Below, in pieces: positions 55,207 to 64,000 of a stretch of 64,000 nucleotides of DNA. Numbering within the stretch: position 1 is the first letter of the stretch; every line of letters starts with the position of its first letter. The notes under the pieces were generated by a model. It saw only the letters and a list, made by a program, of their open reading frames with translations. It was not told the origin of the DNA and made no database searches. Origin of the DNA: Entomortierella parvispora (Eukaryota > Mortierellomycota > Mortierellomycetes > Mortierellales > Mortierellaceae); NCBI GenBank assembly GCA_963573315.1, contig OY752141.1, positions 930,001-994,000 of the forward strand, in the 5' to 3' direction. The translations under genes and the position numbers were made by a program.

Positions 55207-56020
55207 GAGAGAATGTCCCGTGGGTCGAGAGAGGTGAACGTTGAGGCAGGCCTGTTTGAGCTCCAGGAAGAAAAAGGGGAGAGAAGAGGAAAGAGAAAAG
55301 AAAAGAGAAGAAGCAAGGCCAGGAGAGGGGTGATGATGAGATGGCGCAAAGGTATAACAAAAAAGACAAGGTGTTCGTTCCATGCGAGACAGATGAGAAC
55401 GCTCTGACAAGGGCAAGCAAGCGAACGCGCTCTGCGCGGTACCGTGACTGTTCTTGAACCTTCCCTTTCTCTTCTTCTCTCGCCACAAGGTGTGGAGCCT
55501 GCGCGAGAAAGACACTGCATCAATGCCGGGGTGTTTTGCCTTGGTACTGTGGATGGGATAGCCGGGGCCAGGGCTACTTCTGCAGGTTCATTGCCCCCGT
55601 GGGATCTGCTATATATCAGGAGGCCAACCGATCGACCAGCCTAAAACACGTCACCGGAGATGCAAGAGGCGCACGGGCTGCTCAGCCACCAAAAACTCAC
55701 TCCAGCTCACACAGCGCTGGACCTTGATGGATCCAGTGGACTTTTCCTCTGGAAAAAAAAAGGACGCAGCAAGACACTAAAAAAGAAGACAGAAGATCTT
55801 GCGAGATCACCTTTGCACCAGAAGAGCGATCCTTCTTTGTCTCTTTTGTCCTTCTCGTCTTTCTCTCGTCTCTCTCTACTCCACCTCCCTCCCTCCCTCC
55901 CTCCTCCCCCCCTCCCCCTCGCCATTCACTCGAGGTTATAGACAGAAGCGGCTTTTTCATCTCTCCCTCTCGCGCCTCTCTCCCAAAGAGATTCAAACAG
56001 AGATTCACATTTAGACATTG
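55207..56020. promoter_or_regulatory. Divergent promoter between the NBAS-type gene and GCN1
   Basis: 814 nt between start codons. The plus strand is purine-rich near the NBAS-type start (55260-55320) and strongly C/T-rich before GCN1 (55840-55985), so both leaders are pyrimidine-rich in their own sense. TATATATC lies at about 55609. Confidence 0.6.
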
Positions 56021-59000
56021 ATGCAGGCCTCCGAATCCGCTGGGTCGCATGACCCCTCCGAGAACACATGGCCACAGTACATCAAGGAGACCGTCCTTCC
56101 AACGATCACCACCTCCTCCATTAGCGAGCGCACCCAGTTTTTGCACCTGCTCCTTGTTCGCATCAAGCGCAAAGGTGCGCAAGTCGTGTTGTTGTCTATT
56201 GTGCCTGGAAAACAGTGCCCCACGCCCTGCAATTTTCGTGCGTCGCGTTTCTCTTCCTTGTCCTTGTTCTAACGTTCGCTCTTGTATGAAATATAGACCT
56301 ACCTGTGGAGCTGTTGCCCGTTTTGATCCACTTGTTGTTTCTCGCATACCCTCGTTACAATGACAGAGCTTCCCGTCTCACCGTTCTGGACATTTTGAAG
56401 GAGCTTCACGCTTGGAACGCGAGTGAATTCCTGGTTGTTATTGTCCCCAGCGTGCAAAAGGAGTCTGAGAAGTTGGCTTCCAAATGCCCTGACGGGTGAG
56501 TGGGAAAGAGGATGTTTTGCCAGGAAGAAAGGCTCGGAAACTGGATAACGCCACCAAATTCATCACAACTGGATCGTCAGTCATCCTCGAACTGGGGCCT
56601 AACCATGGATTGTTTGTTTCTGGCCATTAGTACTTATGCTACTGCAGCAAGCATTCGCTTTGTTTTCCTCACTTGGGTCGATACCCTGATTAACTGCGTT
56701 CTGGACGGCTCTTCGGAAACCCCCTCGCCCTTCGCAAAGCCATTGATCGCCTGCCAGGCGTCTCTGATCGACGGACTTGTGGATGCACCCAAAAAGAGTA
56801 TCGCTCATGGATCCATCAGCGATGTTAGACGATCCCTTCGCAAGGTATTGACTTGACTCAAAAACTTCTGGATAACAATGGAATCGCTTGCTTTCTTTAG
56901 TTTTTTCATACTCACACTGTCTTTATCGTATTTAGAATGCCTCGTCTATCCCTCTCTATTTGGAATACTTGACTTCGGTTTCGACAACACCATCCTACCT
57001 CAACTCTGTGTTATTGGGCACCGTTGTTGACGTTGCATTGCGTCTGAAGCAAAAGTCGGATGTTGCAAAGAGCCATATCTCGACACACAAAGGCGCCATC
57101 ATCAAATACTACCTGGCGAATCTCGTGTCCTCCAAGCAGGCTGTTCCCGTTCGCTGCTCTGTAAGGCGTCATCTTTTAACTGTGAGAAAAAAACGAGTCT
57201 CATGTCTATCTAACCAAGGAACTGACCAAACATCATCTTCAAATAGGCTGCGTTTAACGACTTCATTCAAAACTATGTCACATTGGATCTTTTCAAGTCA
57301 GACTTTCTTCCTACTATTGAACGACTCTGCCTCCGTGCTCCAGAAATTGTGTTCGCCTGTAAGACATGCTTTCTTCTTTCACTTTCTATAATTGCCAATT
57401 GAGCGCACTTGTAGCTTACGAACCTTTCCTTGTCGTAGTGTTGGTCGACCTGGTCAAGTCTCTCTCCTTCGACCCATCGCCTGTTTTCAGTTCATCTTTG
57501 CAAGACCCTTTGCTGAATGGATTGCGCTCAACATCGGAATCCGTCAGGACCTCCGCCATTGCCCTGTTTAAGGAGTTAGCAAGAAGGAGCAAGATTGAGG
57601 AGGATGTGCTGAAGGTTGTTACAGAAATGACAAAGCTGCTCACTACTGGAAAGGTCTCTTCGCCTGATCATCGTGGAATCTTTTTCGATTGTCTTGGAAA
57701 CACTGCTGCCATCAAATCGGATGTCGTATCAGCAAAGGCCCTGCAGGGTTTGACCACCATGACTGGCAAGGAGACAAACGAGACCGCCGTCACCTTCGGA
57801 ATTGATGCTGCTTTGCTGCATTTGAAGGTTCTTTTGGCTTCTGGAAGCGATAGTGCTGAAGTCGCTGCAAGTATCAAGGCTGGTGTTGCTGCTCTTGCTA
57901 GCCCACGCGCCTCTCTTAGAAAGACCTGGGCTCGCGGCATGGGAGAGCTCATCTGGAATGGTAGGCGCACCTTGCGATAATTATTCTGTTTTACAGGAGA
58001 CGGGACCTTAGATGATCCAATCTAACCACCTCTTTACTCTCAAAAAGGCGACTATGCTCAAGGATCTGTAAAGAATATTTCCTTGTTCTTGGCACCATTG
58101 ATTACCTCGTTCAACAATATTCAAAAGGCTCCTTTGACTTTTAAGGATGGTCCATTGGAGGGTTATGTGGCTGTGGCTGCTGCGTACCGTCTATCTCAGT
58201 CCGGGGACGCGTCGGCTCAACAGCTCATCAAGTCTGCGTTGGTGGTTTCTCCCAAGCCATCCTTGGTTCTTTTTGACAAGGTTTACACCAAATTGACCAC
58301 TGCTGAGGAAGGTGTCTGGTTCGTGCATGCCCTTGAAGCCTTGGTGGCTGAAAAGGGATTGGATGAGGAAGCCAAGTTGGCCATCGGAACAGGATTCGTC
58401 TACTCTGCCTCTGCTTCGCCTTTTGCCGATGCTCGCAAGGAAGCTTTCCGTGCTCTTCAACGCTGTGCCGCCAAAGATCCCAAGACCGTTGGGGCGATTA
58501 TCAAGGACTCCCTCGTCCGTTGGGTCTATCTCTTGGAGACGCCTGTCAGGGATTCTACGCCGTCATTGGCTGCTGCCAACATCTCCTCGGATCCTCACAT
58601 TGCCGCTTACCGCCTGTCCGAAATCTTGTCCGCTATCACTACCTACAATGCTGATGTCGACCAAACTGTGATGGCCGATGTAGCAACTGACCTCCTGGTG
58701 CTTTCTCATCACGAAGCGATTGCCTCCCCCAACAAGAAATACGATTGGATGAGTATGGTACAGCGTTCTCGTTTGGATCCAGGCCGACTTGTGTCTGAAC
58801 GTGAAGATCGCATCGAGCAATTAGTCATGGAAGCTGCCAGCCTTGAGTCTACTTCGCCATTGATGTACAAGGCCGCCATGTCAACTATTTCGAGCTTAGT
58901 GTTCATTTCTCCATCTACCATGATCCCCACCTTCATGAGCCACGTGGACGAGGATTTGGACGCCAAGTTGTTGGACAACATTGGAGAGCAAGAGGTCAGC

Positions 59001-62000
59001 ATTTGGAAGCATCCTGAAGGTGAACTTTTTGTGGATGTGTTGAAGGGCATGAAGAAGCAAGGAGGAGCAGACCGCAAGCCCATCTTTGACGAACAAAAGT
59101 TCAACCGTGATGTCCGACAAGCCTTGGCCTCCAAGAAGAAGGCGCCTACCTCTCCTGTTTCAACCACACCCAAACTTACAAAAGATGAACAGGCGACAGT
59201 GGACGCTCAGTTGGCGAAGGAATCAAACATCCGCAAGAATGTGCAGAATACCTACGTTCACCTTATGCGCGGCTTGGCTATTATCCGTGCACTTGTTGAC
59301 GGTAACGCTGAGGAGCTGACTAGCAGACTCGTTGAGCTCGTTCGCCTTTTGTTGAACGGCGTCGTCAAGCGTGGTGGCCCATTAGTCGGCCCTGTCGCTG
59401 TTGATACCTACCTTACCCTGGGACGTTGCGTGTCTGACCGCCTCGACAACATTCGTGAGCCTCTTGCTCTTGCTACTCTCCGCTGCCTGGATGTGAAGGA
59501 GGTCCCTGAGAACTGGTTGGAGGAGCCTTTGGAAGATTTGGCTTCGCGTGTCCTCTATCGCCTCCGCTTCGTGACTGAGAAGCAAGCTCTGCTCCCCTCA
59601 AGCTTCGCGTACTGCTTCCCATTGCTTCACTACGTTCTTCAAAATGGTGGTATAGTCAGCACTGACAAGTCGGCCGCCGATGCCAAGGAGGTTTCGCAGG
59701 AACAGGTTCAGATCGCCGTCGACATTCTCTCCTACCATGCCCTTTCTGGCGCTTCTGACTCTTTGCCCAGGAAGGAAATGATTGACTCGCTGCTTTCCAT
59801 CATCAAGGAATATCCGCAGCTTGCCAAGACTGCCCGAACCTCCCTGGGCGATCTTTCTCACTCGATGGGCGAAACTGCTACTCTGGACGAGATTAATACA
59901 CTCTTGGGAGGGCTTTTGTACAACGAGTCATTGGTTCGTCATGCCGCGCTTGGAGCATTGGAGCCTTTGGAGTTGACCATCATTGACTTTTCTCGGGAGC
60001 TTTGGACCGCCTGTTACGACGACGATACCACCAACGCCAAGCTGGCCTTTGAGCTTTGGGAAGATAACGGAATGGAAGTCGAGCCCACCTACGCTGATGC
60101 TCTCCTCCCCTTCGTCGTTCACAAGAACGGCTTTGTCCGTCAGGCAGCCGGAAAATCCATTGCCGGTGCCGTCAAGCTTTACCCCGACACTGTCAGTGCC
60201 ACCCTTAGCGCGATTTACATGCTTTACCATGAGAAGGCACAGCCCATTGTTCCTCTGTACAACGAATATGGTCTGATCATCCAAGAATCCTTGAACCGCC
60301 AGGATCCCGCGGACCAGCGCTTTGGTCTCTCCATGGCTTTGAAGAACATTGCACCCATGATGACCGCCGCCGACTTGCAGCCCTTTGCTGAGTTCTTGAT
60401 CCGTCAGGAAGCTTTAGGCGACCGCAGCGGCGATGTTCGCCAGGGTATGTTGGACGCTGGTTTGGCCATGATCACTGCTCATGGTGCTGAGAATGTGCAC
60501 TCTCTCATTCCTGTCTTTGAGAACTATCTCTCTGAGCCTGCTCGCAATTCGGAAACTCAGGATCGTATCCGCGAGTCGGCTGTCATTCTCTTTGGCGCTC
60601 TCGCCCGTCACTTGGATGCCTCCTCTCCAAAGATTCCCTCTGCTGTTCAAAAGTTGATCGAGACTTTGAAGACTCCATCAGAGCCTGTCCAGGTTGCCGT
60701 ATCAAACTGCTTGCCCGGTTTGGTCAAGAGCATTCCTGATCAGGTTCCTGGACTTATCAAGGACTTGATGGACAAGACCTTCCACTCCAAGAAGTACTCT
60801 GAACGCCGCGGTGCTGCTTATGGTCTTGCCGGTGTCATCAAGGGACGCGGTATCTCATCACTCAAAGAGTTCTCCGTTATGGCTTCTCTCAAGGCTGCTG
60901 TCGACGACAAGAAGGACCCTCATGCTCGTGAGGGTGCCATGATTGCCTTTGAGACGCTGTCACAGACCTTGGGCCGTCTCTTTGAGCCATATGTTATCCA
61001 GATTCTGCCTTTGCTTCTGGTTTGCTTTGGTGACTCTGTCACCGATGTTCGCCAAGCTACTGCCGATACCTCACGTGCGATCATGGGCAAACTCTCGGGA
61101 CACTGTGTCAAGCTGATTATGCCCTCTTTGATGGCTGGTCTGGATGACCGTCAGTGGCGTACCAAGAAGGGCTCTGTAGAGCTTTTGGGATCCATGGCCT
61201 TTTTGGCCCCAAAGCAGCTCTCAGTCTCTCTGCCTACCATTATTCCCCGTCTTTCTGATGTTCTTACTGATTCTCACACTGCTGTCCAAGATGCAGCCCG
61301 CTTGGCGTTGACACAGTTCGGAAATGTCATCTCGAACCCAGAGATCCAGGATCTTGTCCCTATCATGATGGCTGCCCTCTGTGATCCCAACTCCAAGACC
61401 CACCCCGCCTTGACTGCCTTGTTGGGTACCTCGTTCGTCCATTATATCGATTCGCCTTCCTTGGCCTTGGTTATGCCTATTTTGGAGCGTGGTCTTCGTG
61501 AGAGAGCTACTGACATCAAGAAGAAGGCCTCGCAGATTGTTGGAAACATGGCTTCTTTGACAGACCAGAAGGACTTGATCCCTTACCTGCCCCGTCTCTT
61601 GCCAGGTGTGAAGGAGGTTTTGATTGACCCTGTTCCCGATGCACGTGCCACTGCCGCCAAAGCCCTCGGAACTCTTGTTGAGAAGTTGGGAGAGGCTAAC
61701 TTCCCCGATCTTGTTCACGAGTTGGTTGATACTCTCAAGTCTGATACCTCTGGTGTCGATCGTCAAGGAGCCGCGCAGGGTCTTTCTGAGGTCCTGGCTG
61801 GTCTCGGTTTGGAGCGTTTGGAGGGTCTCTTGCCTGAGATTATTATCAACACGGATTCCAGCAAGGCTTATATTCGCGAAGGTTTTATCTCCTTGCTTGT
61901 GTACTTGCCCGCCACTTTCGGTCAGCGCTTCCAGCCGTACTTGGGACGTATCATTCCTCCTATTCTCATGGGTCTTGCCGATGAGTCTGAATACGTGCGT

Positions 62001-63685
62001 GAGGCCTCGTTGAAGGCTGGTCAGATGATTATCAACAACTATGCCACCAAGGCCGTCGATCTTCTCTTGCCAGAGCTCGAGCGTGGATTGTTCGACGACA
62101 ACTGGCGTATTCGACAGTCTTCTGTGCAGCTTATGGGTGATCTCCTGTTCCGTATCACTGGTACCAGCAAGCAGGCCGGTAGTGGTGAGGATGAGGGTGA
62201 GGATGATGCTCCCGAAGAGTTTGGTCGCTCGGACGATATCCGCAGGAAGCTTTTGGAGGTTCTTGGACGGGATCGCAGGGATCGCGTCTTGGCCTCACTC
62301 TACATTGTGCGTGCAGATGGTTCGGCCATTGTTCGCCAGGCTTCGCTTACTGTCTGGAAGTCTTTGGTCACGAATACTCCTCGTACTTTGAGAGAGATCT
62401 TGCCCACAATGATGTCCATGATTATCCGCAACTTGGCTTCGACTTCCTACGATCGTCGTATGGTTGCTGCCCGTACTTTGGGAGATTTGGTCCGTAAGCT
62501 TGGAGAGGCTGTTCTCTCTGAGATTATCCCCATCTTGGAGGCTGGTTTGGAGAGTCCCGAGAGTGATACCCGCCAGGGTGTCTGCATTGGTCTCTCTGAG
62601 ATTATGGCGACGGCTGGCAAGGTCCACGTTACTGATTACGTGGACTCGATTATCCCTGCTGTCCGTAAGGCTCTCCTGGATGAATCTGCCGATGTTCGTG
62701 AGGCTGCTGCTCAAGCGTTCGATACCCTTCATCAGTGCGTTGGCCCCAAGGCCATTGATGAGATTTTGCCCTCGTTGTTGGCCAACCTTCACACGGGTGA
62801 CAAGTCCGAGTACGCTCTCGAGGGTCTCAAGGAGATTATGGCAGTTCGTTCCAACGTTGTGTTCCCAGTCTTGATCCCTACCCTGATTGCCCAGCCCATC
62901 ACGGCTTTCAACGCTCGTGCTTTGGGATCGTTGGTGTCTGTTGCCGGAACTGCTTTGAACCGCCGTCTCACCAACATTTTGGCTGCTTTGATTCAGTCTC
63001 AGATTATCGAAACTGATGAGGACACGCTTGAGGCTTTGGAATCGACTATTTGCGCGCTTCTGCAGTCTATCGACAACGCGGACGGTGCTCACACGTTGAT
63101 GATGATGTTGTTCGAGTTGGTCAAGTCAGAGGACGCTGCCAAGCGCGCTTCTGGATGCAACATCTTGGCCACTTTCTGCGCCGAGTCGACTCAGGATATT
63201 TCTCGCTATGTTTCTGACTGGATCCGTGTGTTGATCAACCTTTTGGACGATCGCACTCACGCCGTAGTCGTTGCTGCTTTGGCTGCGTTGAACGCCGTCA
63301 CTCGTACTGTCCGCAAGGATGAACTTGAAGGATTGGTCCAGTCTGTCCGCCGCTCTGTCCGTGCTGTTGGTATGGCTGGTGTGGACTTGCCTGGTTTCTG
63401 CTTGCCTAAGGGTATTGCTCCCCTGCTGCCCATCTTCTTACAGGGTCTTATGAACGGATCCAACTCGATCCGTGAGGCCTCTGCTTTGGCCATTGGTGAC
63501 TTGATCCAGCGCACCTCGGCCGATGCCTTAAAGCCGTTTGTCACTCAGATTACTGGTCCTTTGATTCGTATTGTCGGAGACCGTCATACAGGCGAGGTTA
63601 AGAGTGCCATCTTGAGCACCTTGAGGTAAATGTCTTGAATTGCTTGCTGTCTTCCATGTGTTTTGAGAAATGTGTCTAACCGGTC

Positions 63686-63726
<41 letters not shown>

Positions 63727-64000
63727 GCTCCTGCAGAAGGTCCCTGCTCATTTGAAGCCCTTCTTGCCTCAGTTGCAGCGTACTTTCATCAAGTCCTTGA
63801 CTGATCCTACTTCAGCCACTGTCCGTACCCGTGCTGCTGCTGCTTTGAGTATTCTGATCTCGTTGCAGTCCAGAGTGGATCCTTTGGTCACAGAGTTGGT
63901 TGCTGGTATCAAGTCCAGTGAGGCGGGTGTGAAGGAGACAGTCATGGGTGCATTGGAGAGCGTTGTTAGCAAGATTGGTGCTGGCATGTCCGATGTTGCC
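56021..64000 (+). CDS. GCN1: Gcn1, activator of the eIF2-alpha kinase Gcn2 (3' end outside window)
   Basis: Eight exons are visible: 56021-56174, 56297-56495, 56631-56844, 56936-57160, 57247-57358, 57439-57960, 58048-63625 and 63724 onward, together 2427 codons, with the C-terminus cut by the window edge. The start is MQASESAGSHDPSENTWPQY. The protein is HEAT repeats throughout (for example RRGAAYGLAGVIKGRGISSL, DGLDDRQWRTKKGSVELLGS-like units, and RMVAARTLGDLVRKLGEAVL). WKHPEGELFVDVLKGMKKQG followed by FDEQKFNRDVRQALASKKKA is the conserved region before the eEF3-like segment. Gcn1 sits on stalled or collided ribosomes in the cytosol and, with Gcn20, switches on Gcn2 during amino-acid starvation. 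The family length is about 2670, so roughly 250 residues are missing to the right. A single 5578-nt exon carries most of the protein. Confidence 0.95.
63626..63723 (+). other. GCN1 intron ending in an A31 acceptor
   Basis: Donor ag|gtaaat at 63626. The acceptor is a run of 31 A (63692-63722) followed by G, joining AG to T-TTG-CTC-CTG and restoring the conserved ..TLSLLLQKVPAHLKP reading. The only downstream alternative, ctgcag at 63736, would remove four conserved codons and shift the phase. Confidence 0.8.
63692..63722 (+). repeat. Poly(A) run of 31 at a splice acceptor
   Basis: The homopolymer occupies the position normally held by a polypyrimidine tract in the last visible GCN1 intron. 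Confidence 0.9.

Noticed and set aside
54174-55515. Upstream in-frame extension of the NBAS-type gene
   Set aside because: The frame is open to 55515, but similarity begins at MEKQRLLYDIDTV (55206) and the extra part is low-complexity Ser/Phe sequence.
1-64000. CRISPR array, bacterial operon, insertion sequence or integrated virus
   Set aside because: No regularly spaced repeats, no transposase, integrase or viral-type genes; all recognised genes are eukaryotic and intron-bearing.

Overview
The window is nuclear DNA from a filamentous fungus. Genes carry many short spliceosomal introns (about 45-250 nt, mostly GTAAGT/GTATGT...AG). The protein set is fungal: a Zn2Cys6 regulator with a fungal-specific transcription factor domain, a Con7-type C2H2 regulator, Pet191, Sed5, Gcn1, Get5 and a gephyrin-type cofactor enzyme. 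Intron density, His/Gln-rich regulators and long pyrimidine-rich leaders suggest an early-diverging lineage such as Mucoromycota/Mortierellomycotina. That placement is inference; no rRNA or mitochondrial marker is present. All exon structures were derived here by matching phase, GT/GC-AG borders and family alignment, and each assembled coding sequence closes in frame.

Left third (1-31 kb), gene-poor: Zn2Cys6 regulator (minus, runs off the left edge, 7 exons including 19- and 17-nt micro-exons), Get5-like ubiquitin-fold protein (minus), a heavily damaged alpha/beta-hydrolase pseudogene (plus), an R3H-SUZ protein (minus), a Con7-like zinc-finger regulator (minus), about 8.5 kb with only one weak gene candidate, a Ser-rich hypothetical gene (minus), and a seven-exon gephyrin-type MogA-MoeA fusion (minus). 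Spacers here are full of purine tracts and A/T homopolymers of 22-35 nt.

Middle (31-48 kb), compact: a beta-helix pectin-lyase-like protein (plus), a small thioredoxin-fold protein whose CPPC motif sits on a 24-nt exon (minus), Pet191 (minus) diverging from an unrecognised 1265-residue helical protein (plus), a small secreted Kre9/Knh1-type protein (plus), a probably mitochondrial Trm61-type tRNA methyltransferase (minus) diverging from the PP2A leucine carboxyl methyltransferase (plus, with a GC-AG intron), and the 3' end of syntaxin Sed5.

Right part (48-64 kb): the rest of SED5 and a very large Sec39/NBAS gene, both minus strand and both in ER-Golgi trafficking, then GCN1 (plus) diverging from NBAS and cut by the right edge. 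Most genes are housekeeping: membrane traffic (Get5, Sed5, NBAS), amino-acid stress signalling (Gcn1), PP2A maturation (Ppm1), mitochondrial function (Pet191, Trm61-type enzyme) and molybdenum cofactor synthesis. No tRNA, rRNA, CRISPR array or intact mobile element was seen. No operon-like or defence-type system was recognised; the points most worth checking are the unclassified genes, the micro-exons and the unusual splice sites.
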